DNA of 64,000 nt, taken from NCBI GenBank assembly GCA_029783825.1, contig JAREIK010000500.1:1281001-1345000 (forward strand), in the 5' to 3' direction. Below, in pieces: positions 13,871-26,376 of this stretch. Each line of letters starts with the position of its first letter. The stretch's first letter is position 1. The translations under genes were made by a program, and so were the position numbers. The stretch is from Sapria himalayana. Its lineage: Eukaryota; Streptophyta; Magnoliopsida; Malpighiales; Rafflesiaceae. The notes under the pieces are model-generated. The model was not told the origin of the DNA, made no database searches, and was given only the letters and a program-made list of their open reading frames with translations.

Positions 13871-16259
13871 CTCATCATGAAAAGATCTATGCCATCCATT
13901 AAAGTGAGGTTAAAAACATAATTAATGAGCATAAAAAATCTCATCATCTATCATCCAAAAAAAAAAAAAGCCTTTGCAGCCACTATCTACACAATATGAA
14001 CAATAAGAATCCATAATTTTTGAAAATTTTATACTTCATATGGCAAATATTGTGCTCAAGATTAGAGTAGAAATCACTTTTATTTTCTATTTTTATACAA
14101 ATGATGACTAAAGTGTTTCCAAAGTATTCTATATTAATATGTACACACACACACACACACACAATAGTATAGTGCATTTTGATATGTGAAAAAATATATG
14201 CTACTCAAAAAAAATATCAATAATTATCATCAAATTTATGCCATCAAAAAAATTTTAAAATATCTAAACATATCAAAAATTATCAAATTTTAGAATAGTC
14301 ATGTCTAATATGGTGAACATCAAATAAATTTGAATGACGTCTAAACTCCAAGAAATAGTATTAAATTTGAATAAATTACATCAAGATTCATCAAATGATA
14401 TAAAAAATTGATGGTATTCAAGAAAATTATTATCTACATCACAAAATCTATCATAAATCATTTGTTGAGAAATATTAAAATAAGTAAAAATACAAAATTT
14501 CATTATAATTCAATTAAAATGAATTGAGAGGACATCAACAATCTTAGTGTCATTGATCATATTCAAATATCAATTATTTTGTTAAGTTACATAAACACAA
14601 AGTTGAATTTTATTGAAAAAATCAATCCAACTCGGGAAAAATACTTATTATATCATTTAATCAATGTTTTGAATATCATTGAATTGTATTGAATATTATC
14701 AACAACAATCAAATAGTTTTGAAAATGGATGTATATCAACAAAAAATCAAACAACATAAATAAGTATCTAATGAAATAAATTCTCATCTAATAGCCTGAA
14801 AAATCTAACAATCATTATTGATGAACATGCTGAATAAAATTGAAATATTTCTAAAATACAATAGCTTTCATCTACTTATTTAAAATTTTAGAATTATATG
14901 CACCAATTATGGGAAAACATCATAATCAATGCTTACCTTCTCATGAACATATTTACCTCATAAAGTCTAAATGGAGAGTGTGTTACTCAAGACAATATTA
15001 TTTTCTTGAAATATTGTTGTTTTTCAAAACTAATATATATTTGTCATAAAAGATCAAAACAGACGCATGTAAAATCAATGTTTAAAACATGCTTTTATAG
15101 CTTTTCTTTCTATATGTTTATTGAGGTGATAAAATGAGCAAGCCAAATGGGCTAGCCCATGCCTCATTATTGTGCTAGGTAGGACTATTGGAATAATCAG
15201 AAGCTTGGATATCCATGAACCCACATAACATATTTCCTCTCACAACTCACACTGCACATACACAATCATAAAATCATTTCTACTAAACATAAACACATAC
15301 ACACTACACATTGTAAATTAAATTTATACAAAAATTTAATAAATAGAAACTGACACTACCACACTCAACATTGAACAAAATAAAAAATCTTAGAAAGCTA
15401 ATGTCTACATAAACATAAAATATAGTTCAATAATAACAAAATTTAAACACCTGAATTTCAAAAAAAATTCATGACTCCTTTCTTTAGAAAAACTAGTTTG
15501 TAATCTTGCAATGCAACTATTTGAGCATGAATCATGGATCAACCATTCCAAGAAACAATCTTTCTCAATATCAAAAAAAGCTATGGTTAGAATCCATTTT
15601 GTATTTTTCTCTTATTTCTCTTTTATACTGTTTTTTTTCTCTCTTGCATTTTTTTATTTTATCAATCCCTTCTTTGTTTTGCATTATTCTTTTTTGTTTA
15701 ATATTCATCCAATATAAAAATGTATATTTTTTTGTGAATGAATATTTTAGAAACATAATACACAATGATTTGGGCCAATGACCCTGTATGGGATTAGTGT
15801 TGATGCAAATGTGGCATGGCATTTTGAGTAGTTACCCAACCACATATGTATGTTTTTTTTTCATTAAAAAAATAAAAAAATATGAGTCATGACTATTTGA
15901 CATTTTTTTGAGGTATGCAAGCTTATCGACCATGCATTGACTCATCCATTCTCACACATCTAAATGCATGTTGAATCTCAACACCTTATTTTGATTCAGA
16001 GCATAATATTTATAAAAAGACTTTTATGGGTTAGCCTAAGTGATAGGGACTATCTTAAGACAAAAATATTTTGAGTTTGAATTTTAAATATATCAAGCAA
16101 GAAAGATTTATTTCAATTGGACTTTCATTAAGGTGACCTAGGTGGTAAATCTTCTTCAAATGAAAACATAATCAAAATAAAATATCTAAAAATTAATTTT
16201 TTTTATATGGCAACCTTAGTTTTAAAAATAGATAGAATCAACCAATCTAACTTTTATTT
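13871..16259. other. AT-rich intergenic DNA
   Basis: No gene seen. An (AC)n microsatellite is at about 14142-14162. Overlapping open frames at 15506-15822 on both strands are low-complexity. At 16120-16150 a stretch with AAGGTGACCTAGGTGGTAAA resembles the end of a dispersed non-autonomous repeat. Confidence 0.4.
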
Positions 16260-17456
16260 GATAAGTAATAAAAAGTAATATCAAATTCTGTACATCCTAG
16301 ACAAGTTCCAAACTAATGCAATCATCTCAAAATACAATATACAATTTTGTTTTTATCTTCCTAAGAATTGAATCTGGGCTTTAGAACTTTTCTTCATGTC
16401 ATCTCTGGTTTTTTTCTTTCTATATATAGTGAATGATAGCAGCAAATATAACTTTCCTTGTCGATTCTTAGCAGTGTTAGTTGAATAGTTTTCCTTTAAA
16501 TTTCTGAAGCTTGATGTGATAGATTCTATGGGTTCTATAGCAGCAAATATAACATTTTAAATGCACCCATTAACTTCTATAAAAGTGACATTCAAAAAAA
16601 TATGCTTGAATGATTCTGGTTGGGAGCAGCATTCACATTGCAAGTTCCTTGGAATTGCAAATAAACAATCCTTTGTTTTGATTTTTCCAGCTTTAGAAAT
16701 CCAAAGAAAAGCAGCATGTTTTGGAATGTGATCAGAAAACTAAATTATTTTCGTCCACCATTTAGTTTTCATCTTATTATTTCTGGACTAGTATTTATAT
16801 GCTTTAGAAATAAGCCTTCCTTTGTCAGCCCATACCTTGAAAGAATTATTGCTTGCTTTATGCCTCATGATTTTCCAATTAAGATATCCCTAATCGATAT
16901 TAGGGATTTCCAAAAGGGGATATCTTCCTTGGATATTTGATAATCCCAAATATTAAATAAGTTAAAGTAAAAGTAGTGGATCCACCTTAAACAAAGAGAA
17001 TCTTCATTTTGGTGTATTCTCCGAAGGCTTTTAATAAAAGAGGGTTTGTTCCAGCTTGCTAATCCAAGATCACCAAGCCCACCAATTGAAGTGGGCATAC
17101 CTACTTTTTTTCATGAAGCTTTAGGTAAAAATCATGTTATTTTTGGTGTGGACAATAGAAATCTTCTACATGCACTTTCAATTGAATTAATTATCAAAGA
17201 AGGTAGAAGGAATATTAAGAACTAATATCTCTAAATTCATTGGATAACAATGCATAGTAATTTAAGCCTTCTAGCAAATGAAAGAATTTTGTTTGCCCAT
17301 TGATGCATAGCAGCTATAATTTTGGCCAATTATGGAATAAATTGTGCCGTGATTAATTTGCTTGAAAATAAAGGAACTCCAAAAAAAGTGAAGGGGAGAG
17401 AACCTTCAATAAATCCAAAATTATTCTAAATTTCATCTTTAGTATATTTCTTTACT
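16260..17456 (-). pseudogene. LINE ORF2, C-terminal part, cut by CACTA-A
   Basis: On the minus strand this reads as the 3' part of a plant L1-type LINE ORF2. From 17456 downwards it shows GFIEGSLPFTFFGVPLFSSK (cf. LPF.YLGVPL), then HQWANKILSFARRLKLL, then an intact stretch at 17098-16865 with GGLGDLGLASWNKPSFIK and LRWIHYFYF. Next come the zf-RVT region with DHIPKHAAFLWISKAGKIKT and LQCECC...ESFKHIF, and a LYLLLSFTIYRKKK tail. Several stops break it. The upstream half of the same frame lies at 58379-58738; the two are separated by the 40.9 kb CACTA insertion. The 3' boundary near 16260 is approximate. Confidence 0.88.
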
Positions 17457-17810
17457 CACTACTAAAAATAACTAGATACTGACCAAATTACCGACCTAAA
17501 AAATTGGTCAGTAATTACTGACCAAATCATAATCATTTAGAGACAAAAAAAGGTTTGGTTAAAAAAGAAAATTTCCGACCAAAAACCGACCATATTTACT
17601 GATCAAATAATTTTGGTCAGAAATTAGTCTGTAAATTAGGCAGGAATTAGTGCCAAAAAATTACTGACAAATTATCGACCAATTAATGACCAAAAATAAA
17701 TTACCATGAAAAATTGTCGGTAAATAGACAACCCAACAAATTTTTAAACTGTTAATTACTAACCATTTACAAACCAAAAATTTGGTCGATAATTACCAGG
17801 TTAAAAAATC
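17457..17810 (+). repeat. 5' terminal and subterminal repeats of CACTA-A
   Basis: The terminal CACTACTAAAAA is followed by many copies of TTACCGACCA-type motifs in both orientations (e.g. ATTACCGACC, TTGGTCAGTAATTACTGACC, TTTCCGACC, TTGGTCGATAATTACC). Such arrays are the expected binding region for the element's TnpA-like protein (family knowledge). The first 150 bp align well by eye with the inverted end of element B at 58247, including TTAGAGAC at a similar distance from the tip, so this is the 5'-type end of the family. Confidence 0.88.
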
Positions 17811-17863
17811 TACTGTAAATATCCAAGCTTTCATGTTCCTTTGCATTCTCATCTCATAAATTA

Positions 17864-18381
17864 ATGGTTCTCTTCCCTCTTCCTAAAACTCAGTCTTCTT
17901 TTTTCCTATTCTTGTTCTTCATCTGTTCACTCTCAAGGTTTGTTTTATTTTTTTTCTTGTATTATATTTTTGTTTTCATTGTTTTGATTCGAGATCCGTT
18001 CTTCAGAGACTATATTTCTATTTATTTGGCTACTTTTTGGGATTGAAAGTATTCATAATTACGTCCGTTTTGAATTCCTAAGATTTGAATTCCAAGTTCA
18101 TACTCAATTGATTTGAAATTATGTTTTGAAGGGTTTTATGTTGGTCTCATTGTTTGATGATGTTGTTTTAACACTAATTGAAAAGGGGCTTGGTTGATTT
18201 AGAATTTTTTTTTCTGTATTAATGTGATTATGCTTTTAGTTACCCATATAAATGCTTGACACATCCTAATCTGCATTTTCCTGTTCCTCTCCTTGATACT
18301 TCCTTCATTAGGTTTGAAGGAAGTATTCCTTCATCGGGCACATACTGAACTCAAGCATATGGTCCTGCATTCCTCAACCAG
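17864..18381 (+). pseudogene. Possible captured host gene fragment (two exons)
   Basis: At 17864 an ATG opens a signal-peptide-like peptide, MVLFPLPKTQSSFFLFLFFI followed by CSLSR, ending at a plausible donor (CTCAAG|GTTTGT near 17938). About 370 bp on, at 18312-18381, a segment bounded by ATTAG| and CAG|GTAACC reads FEGSIPSSGTY*TQAYGPAF in the phase left by the first exon, with a single stop. This looks like the start of a secreted-protein gene, not like transposase. Capture by the CACTA is inferred from its position just inside the subterminal repeats. I do not recognise the parent gene; a chance arrangement is possible. Confidence 0.35.
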
Positions 18382-18544
18382 GTAACCAATTCAAAAATTG
18401 TATGTTTATCAGTTATCATAATGCATTCTCTAAAAGCAAACAAATTTCAAAAATCAAAATGAATTAACTAGAAAAATACCCAAAACATCAAGTTAAAATG
18501 ATGATATAAATTAGAGAAAATGAAAAAATAAAAAAAAAATAAAA
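18382..18544. other. AT-rich spacer in CACTA-A
   Basis: An A-rich stretch following the possible captured exon, with no recognisable signal. Confidence 0.4.
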
Positions 18545-18905
18545 ACCATGATTTCCAACTGTAATGAGGAGGGACATGGAGTTTATCACCGGCCCTCTTT
18601 TTGCGAGGCTTATCATTTGGTCTTTGCTTAGGAAATCAAGTGTCGGTTAAGCTATGAAAATGATTAGCCACCAGAACACATCGAGCCTGCCACTGAAGAG
18701 AACCAGAAAAAATCAGAAATCGGGTCTGGGATAGGGAGAAGAGGCACCAATGATGTCGTATAAAGAGTGGAGGTACGGTTTGCTAGGGTTCTAGATAGGG
18801 AATGAGCGATGGACCTTAGGGTACCCAATCCCATCTCTATTTCTGTGTAAATGGGCGTGAACTGGTTTGGCGCAGTCTACCGGTAAGCTTAAACCCTTCT
18901 GACCT
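18545..18905 (-). other. Less AT-rich block of unknown origin inside CACTA-A
   Basis: About 360 bp with noticeably higher GC than everything around it. On the minus strand it contains CTAGAACCCTAGC-like leader sequence, a CT-rich tract (CTCTTCTCCCTATCCCAG) and a short basic frame (PKQRPNDKPRKKRAGDKLH). It resembles a plant 5' leader with a short coding piece, but no family is recognised. The second half of a captured host segment is one reading; the element's own promoter or leader is another. Confidence 0.3.
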
Positions 18906-19339
18906 ACCTAGGATGCATGCTAAATTATTTCCACAAAAGAATCTTTGTGCTCCAACCTTCACTTCTGTTTATGTTCATATTACATTCAACTCAACTTAGT
19001 AAAATCTAGACTACTAGTAATATGAAATGGAAACAAAAATATAAAATATTGATAAGCTTGTAAAATTTCAGGTTTGAACAAGTCAGTTGTTACTTGTATA
19101 ATATGGTCAGTTCAAAACCATTGGGGCTAGTAAATAATCAAAGCTGAAAGCCTTCAAGTAACATTGGGAACATAGTTGGTATTACTAATTATTGCTCATA
19201 AGAAATTAATGGAATAGAAAATTGGTTAACAACTATGAATGATGAAAGTGCCCTCTGATACTCAAACTGAGTTCCTAGTAAAAAAAATGTTAAGATTATG
19301 CATTCCTCATTATTCAAAAGATTATAATAATGTATGTTG
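18906..19339. other. AT-rich spacer before the satellite array
   Basis: No gene or clear repeat. The sequence leads into the tandem array that starts near 19340. Confidence 0.4.
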
Positions 19340-20444
19340 GAAAATGCTCAAAATGATGAAACTACAGCTGTTGCTACTACTGCAAGTTGCTCATTTTCTT
19401 TAGAAATTACAACTTGCATAATTTCTTTGTTACGACTTTTTATAGGTGTTCTTAGACTCTATAATAAGTTATTTGAGTCTAGAATCCACCCATAAATAGT
19501 TTGATAAAAATTGAGGTCATATCCTATCCGAAAATAAAGAAAATTAGTGGCCCTACTGCTGCAATTACATGCAGTGTCCTGATTTTCTTCATTATTTGAA
19601 ATATGCATAACTAATTCATTAGAACTTAGATTTAAGTGTTATTAAAATCTATGAAAATATCATTGAGGCTATAATCTATCCATATATAGATTGATAAAAA
19701 TTTAGGTTATATACTATCCTAAAAATAAAGAAAATCAGTGACCCTACTGCTGCAATTACTGCAGTGTGTAGATTTTTTGGATGATTTGAAACATGCATAA
19801 CTCATTCATTATAACTTGGATTTGGGTGTTATTAAATTATATAGATAGTCCTTTGAGTCTAGAATCCACCCATATATTTCATAATATATATTTAAGTCAT
19901 ATCTTATCCTAAAATAAAAAAAATCAGTGCTCTTATTGCTACAATTACATAAAGTTTGGTAATTTTTTTCATTATTTGAAACATGTATAACTCATTCATT
20001 AGAACTTGTATTTGAGTGTTACTAGACTCTATGGAAATATATTTGAGTCTAGAATCCATTAATATATATCTTAATAAAAATTTAGGTTATATCATATCCT
20101 AAAATAAATTAAATTAGTGATCCTACTGCTGTAATTACATGCAGTGTGTTGATTTTCTTCAATATTTGAAATATGCATAATTACTTTATTAGAACTTGAA
20201 TTTAAGTATTATTAAACTATATAGAAATATTTTTGAGTCTAGAATTCATACATATATATTTTGATAAAAATTTAAGTAATATACTATCCTAAAATAAAAA
20301 AAAATCAGTTACCCTACTACTGCAATTCCTGCAATGTGCTGATTTTCTTCATGATTTGAAACATGCTAAAATAAAAAATTCATTATAACTTTAATTTTGA
20401 GGGTTCTTAAATTATATAAAAATACATTTGAGTCTAAAATCCAC

Positions 20445-20478
<34 letters not shown>

Positions 20479-23400
20479 ATAAATATTTAAGTCATATCCT
20501 ATCCGAAAATAAAGAAAATCAGTGGCTCTACTGCTGCAATTACAATCAATGTGCTGATTTTCTTCATTATTTGAAACATTCATAACTCCTTCATTAGAAC
20601 TTGGATTTAAGTTTTATTAAACTTTATATAAAAATAAATTTAGGTATAAAATATATTCATATATAAATTGATAAAAATTGAGGTAATATAATATCCTAAA
20701 ATGAAAAAATCAGTGACCATTGCTGCTGTAATTACTGTAGTGTGCTGATTTTCTTCATGATTTGAAACATGCATAACTCATTCATTAGAACTTGGATTTG
20801 GATGTTATTTGATTCTTTAGAAAGCCCATTTATTCTATATTCCACCCATATATATATTTATCAAATTTAAACTCATATTAAATTCTAAAATGACGAAAAA
20901 CAGTGGTTGCAGCTGCTGTTGCTATTGCTGCAAGTTGCTCATTTTTTTTAGGGATTTCAAACAGCATAACTCCTTCGTTAAGACTCTGTTATAAGTGTTC
21001 TTAGAATCTATAAAAATAAAGTGAAGTCTAGAAACTACTCATTTATAACTTGATCAAAATTGAGGTCATATCCTATTCGAAAATGAAGAAATCAATGACC
21101 CTGCCGCTTCAATTACTGCAATGTACTAATTTTCTTTATGATTTGAAACATACATAAATCATTCATTATAACTTGGATTTGGGTGTTCTTAAATTCTATA
21201 GAAATAACTCTGAGTTTAGAATCCATATATATAAATATTTATAAATATTTAGGTTATATCCTATCCGAAAATAAAAAAAAAATCAGTATCCCTACTACTG
21301 CAATTACATGCAGTGTGCTGCTTTTTTTTTAACATGCATAACTCCTTCATTAGAACTTGGATTTGAGTGCTATTAGACTATGTAGAAATATATTTGAGTC
21401 TATAATCTCTACATAAATTTATTGTTAAAAATAGAGGTCATATACTATCCTAAAATAAATAAAATTAGTGACCCTGCTGCTGCAATTACTGCAGTGTGCT
21501 GATTTTTTTCATAATTTGAAACATGCTTAACTCATTCATTATACCTTGGATTTGGGTGTTCTTAAATTCTATATAAATATATTTGAATCTATAATCCACT
21601 AATATATATCTTGATAAATATTTAGGTTATATCCTATTCGAAAATGAAGAAAATCAGTGGTTCTACTGCTGCAATTACATGCAGTGTGCTGATTTTATTC
21701 AATATTTAAAAGATGCATAATTCGTTCATTAGAACTTAGATTTAAGTTTTATTAGACTCTATGCTAATATCTTTGAGTCTAGAATATATCCATAAATATT
21801 TTGATAAAAACTGAGGTCATATACTATTTTAAAATAAAGAAAATCAGTGACCATATTGTTGTAATTACTGTAATGTGCTGATTTTCTTTATGATTAGAAA
21901 CATGCATAACTCATTCATCATAACTTGGATTTGAATGTTCTCAGATTTTATGGAAATCCCTTTGAGTCTTGAATCCACCCATATATATAGCTTGATAAAT
22001 ATTTATCTCATATCAAATTCGGAAATGAAAAAAATCAGCGGCCCTACTGCTGCAATTACTTGCAGTGTGCTGATTTTTTTCATTATTTCAAACATACATT
22101 ACTCCTTCATTAGAACTTGTATTTGAGTGTTATTCGATTATATGAAGATATCTTTGAGTCTATAATTTATACATATATATCTTAATAAAAATTTAGGTCA
22201 TATACTATCCTAAAATAAAGAAAATCATTGACTCTACTGCTACAATTACTGCAGTGTGCTGATTTTCTTCATGATTTGAAACATACATAACTTATTAATT
22301 ATAATTTGGATTTGTGTGTTATTTGATTATATATAGGAATCTATTTGAGTCTAAAATCCACTTTTATATATCTTGATAAATATTTAATATCTGAAAATGA
22401 ATAAAATCAGCGGCCCTACTGCTACAATTACATGTAGTGTGCTGATTTTATTCATTATTTAAAACAAGCATAAATCTTTCAATAGAACTTAGATTTTAGT
22501 GTTATTAGACTTTATGCTAAAGTATTTGAGTCTATAATCCATCCATTAATAGCTTGATAAAAACTGAGGTCATATACTTTTTTAAAATGAAGAAGATCAG
22601 TGACCATATTGCTGTAATTACTGCAGTGTGTTGATTTTTTTCAATATTTGAAACATGCATAACTAATTCATTATAACTTTAATTTGGATGTTCTTAAATT
22701 ATATGAAAATCATGTTGAGTTTATAATCCACCATTTTATATCTTGATAAATATTTAGGTCATATACTATCCTAAAATAAAGAAAATCAGTGGCCCTATTG
22801 TTGTAATTACATGCAGTGTGTTGATTTTCTTTATTATTTGAAACATGCATAACTCCTTCATTAGAACTTAGATTTGAGTGTTATTAAACTCTAAAAATTA
22901 ATTTTAGTATAAAATGCATCCATATATAAATTGATAAAAATTGAGGTAATATAATATCCTAAAATAAAAAAAATTAGTGACCCTGATGCTACAATTATTG
23001 CAGTGTGATGATTTTCTTCATTATTTTAAACATGCATTACTCCTTCATTAGAACTTGAATTTGGGTGTTCTTAAACTATATAGAAATAAAATTAAGTCTA
23101 GAATTTACCCACATATATATTGATTATATTTGAACTTATATTATATTCTAAAATGACAAAAACAGTGATTGCTGCTGCAAGTTTCTCATTGTCTTCAGGG
23201 ATTGCAACTTGCATAACTCCGTTAAAAATATGTTATAAATGTTCTTAGACTGTATAGAAATATATTTAAGTCTATAAACCACCCATTTATAACTTGATCA
23301 AAATTTAGATCATATTTTATCCGAAAATGAAGAAATCAGTTGCCCTGATACTACAATAACTGCAGTGTCCTGATTTTCTTAATGATTTGAAACATGCATA

Positions 23401-25555
23401 AATCATTCATTATAACTTAGATTTCGGTACTTTTAGATTATATAAAAATCCATTTGAGTCTAAAATATACACTTATATAGATTGATAACTATTTAGGTCA
23501 TATATTTTCCGTAAATAAAAAAAATCAGTGGCCTTAATGCTGCAATTACATACAGTATGCTGATTTTTTTTTTATTTGAAACATTCATAACTCTTTCATT
23601 AGAACTTGGATTTGAGTGTTATTTAACTATATGGAAAAAAATTTGAGTTTAGAATCCATACATATATATCTTGATAAAAATTGAGGTTATATACTATCCT
23701 AAAAAAAGAAAATCAGTGACCATGCTGCTGCAATTACTGCAGTGTGCTGATTTTCTTCTTGATTTGAAACATGCATAACTCATTCATTATAACTTCGATT
23801 TGGGCATTCTTAGATATTATATAAATATCTTTGAGTCTAATCCACTAATATATTATTTAATAAATATTTAGGTTACATCCTATCCAAAAATAAAGAAAAT
23901 CAATGGCCCTATTACTACAGTTACATGCAGTGTGCTTATTTTATTCATTATTTAAAACATGCATAACTCGTTCATTAGAACTTATATTTAAGTTTTATTA
24001 AACTCTATGCTAATATATATGAGTCTATAATATATCCATATATAGCTTGATAAAAACTGATGTCATATACTATTTTAAAATGGAAAAAATCAGTGACCCT
24101 ACTGCTGTAATTACTGCAATGTGCTGATTTTCTTCATGATTTGAAACATGCATAACTCATTGATTATAACTTGGATTTGAGTGTTATTAGATTTTATGAA
24201 AATACTTTTTAGTCTTGAATCTAATCATATATAGCTTGATAAATATTTAGGTCATATCCAATTTGAAAATGAAGGAAATCAGTGGCCCTACTGCTGCAAT
24301 TATATGCAATGTGCTGATTTTCTTTATTATTTGAAACATGCTTTACTCCTTCATTAGAACTTGGGTTTGAGTGTTATTAAACTCTATAGAAATAAAATTG
24401 AGTCTAAAATATATCCATATATATATATTGATAAAAATTGAAGTCATATAATATTCTAAAATAAAAAAAATCAATGACCCTACTGCTGTAATTACTGTAG
24501 TGTGTTGATTTTCTTTATAATTTGAAACATTCATAACTCATTCATTAAAACTTAGATTTGGGTGTTCTTAAACTCTATAGAAACCCCATTGAGTCTAGAA
24601 TACACCCCTATATATATATATATATATTAATCAGATTTGAATTCATATTAAAATCAAAAAAGACGAAAAATAATGATTGCTGCTGCTGTTGCTACTATTG
24701 CAAGTTGCTCATTTTCTTCAGGGATTGTGACTTGCATAACTTCTTAGTTAGGACTCTATTATTTGTGTTCTTAAACTTTATAGAAATAAATTTAAGTCTA
24801 GAATATACCCATTTGTAACTTGATCAAATTTGAGGTTATATCCTATCTGAAAATGAAGAAATCAGTGGCACTGCTGCTGTAATTACTGCAATGTGCTGAT
24901 TTTCTTCATTATTTGAAACATGCATAAATCCTTTATTAGAACTTGGATTTGAGTATTCTTATACTCTATATAAATAACTTTGAGTCTATAATATACCCAT
25001 ATATATATTAAAAATTGAGTCATATCCTATTCGAAAATGAAGAAAATTAGTGGTTATGCTGCTGCAATTACTGCAATGTGTTGATTTTCTTCATGATTTG
25101 AAACTTGCATAACTCTTTCATTCGAACTTTGATTTAGGTGTTCTTAGAATATATGAAAATACCTCAAGTCTAGAATCCACCCACATATATATTGATCATA
25201 TTTGAACTTATATTAGATTTGAAAATGATGAAAAACTTTGGTTACTACTGCTTCTGCTACAAGTTGGTCATTTTCTTTAGGGATTACAACTTGAATAACT
25301 CCTTCATTAGTACTCTGTTATATGTGTTCTTAGACTCTATAAAAATCCCTTTGAGTCTAGAATCCACCTTTATAAAACTTTATCAGAGTTTAACTCATAT
25401 TAGATTCGAAATGACAAAAAATAGTTGTTATTGCTACTGCTCCTGCTACAAGTTGCTTATTTTCATCTAGGTTTGCAACTTGCATAACTCTTTCGTTAGG
25501 ACTCTATTATAGGTGTTCTTAGACTCTATAGAAATCCATTTGAGTCTAGAATCTG
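19340..25555 (+). repeat. Tandem array of about 190 bp monomers inside CACTA-A
   Basis: Roughly 33 diverged monomers. The core is AATCAGTGGCCCTACTGCTG, then CAATTACATGCAGTGTGCTG, ATTTTCTTCATTATTTGAAA, CATGCATAACTCCTTCATTA and GAACTTGGATTTGAGTGTT, closing with TTTGAGTCTAGAATCCACCC and CATATATATNTTGATAAA. Successive cores at about 19733, 19921, 20111 and 20301 give the period. A second monomer type (GCTGCTGTTGCTACTGCTGCAA, GGACTCTGTTATAGGTGTTC) occurs near 19350, 20890, 23150, 24660, 25230 and 25415. The first four lie about 8, 12 and 8 monomers apart, suggesting a higher-order pattern. A (TA)n run lies at 20447-20477. The array sits 5' of the transposase start. Small open frames within it have no conserved coding sense. 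Confidence 0.9.
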
Positions 25556-26376
25556 ACCATATACTATTTAAAAGCAATGGGTATCCATATATTTTTAAAA
25601 TTTAGATTAGAGTACCAAGTGTACTAATCACTTGAATGAAATTTATACGAATATATGAGTTGATTACATGATATAGTATGAATTTATGAATGATATGGAT
25701 ATAAGAACATGTGGTAGGATTAAATTGAAAAAATCATTTAACATATATAAACTAAAAATTTTTTAATTATACGATGAAATCATTGCATTCTCTTAGCAAT
25801 GATTTGAAAATGTATCATCATAAACGATTAAAGTTGTTGTTTTGATTCATATAGTTAACCATAGAATATATCCATCCAGTTTATTGCAATGAAGTTTGAA
25901 TATACTGGATTGTCCTAGTAGATATTTTACGAAAAAACAAAAAATAAATGATCATGATTTAATTTAAATTGCATATATTATATGTCATCTTGGTGTCTCA
26001 CTCTCGTTTGTTCTCCGGGTGCACATTAGGATATATAAATAGTAATGCAATTTGCTAAATCAAGAAGATTAAGCATTATTATTTATATATCTTATTTAGT
26101 GTACTTGGAGAACCACGTCGAGAGGCTGCCGAAAGGCATACATTATAAACATGCAATCATGATTTTGTTAACATAACTTTTGTAATTGGATTAGGACCAA
26201 ACGTATTGAAGATAAAAAACTGTTGGAAGAGTGGAGGTCGAGGTGGATGTGTGGTAGGTAGCATATCACACGCGTAAAAATAATTTTATTAGAACCATAA
26301 TACATGGTTAATGAACATAAAAATAATTGAGGACAATCGTATTTGCTTACTAAATTGAATTTTTTTGTGACTAGTT
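25556..26376 (+). promoter_or_regulatory. Leader region upstream of CACTA-A TNP2
   Basis: Between the satellite array and the transposase start. It contains a candidate TATA box (ATATATAAATAG at about 26031-26042) preceded by CTCACTCTCGTTTG. A less AT-rich stretch follows (AACCACGTCGAGAGGCTGCC; GGAGGTCGAGGTGGATG) and ends in a possible donor (GTGG|GTAGG-like, near 26250). A splice acceptor (TGACTAG|TTATGG) lies directly before the ATG at 26377; the same acceptor-ATG arrangement is present in element B (AACTAG|TTATGG). The promoter call is weak, the acceptor is better supported by that conservation. Confidence 0.35.

Noticed and set aside
19340..25555. CRISPR-like regular repeats
   Set aside because: Monomers of about 190 bp are contiguous tandem satellite units without unique spacers, in a plant nuclear context.
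19340..25555. Centromere call
   Set aside because: About 6 kb of diverged monomers inside a transposon is not evidence of a centromere. No other satellite DNA is present.
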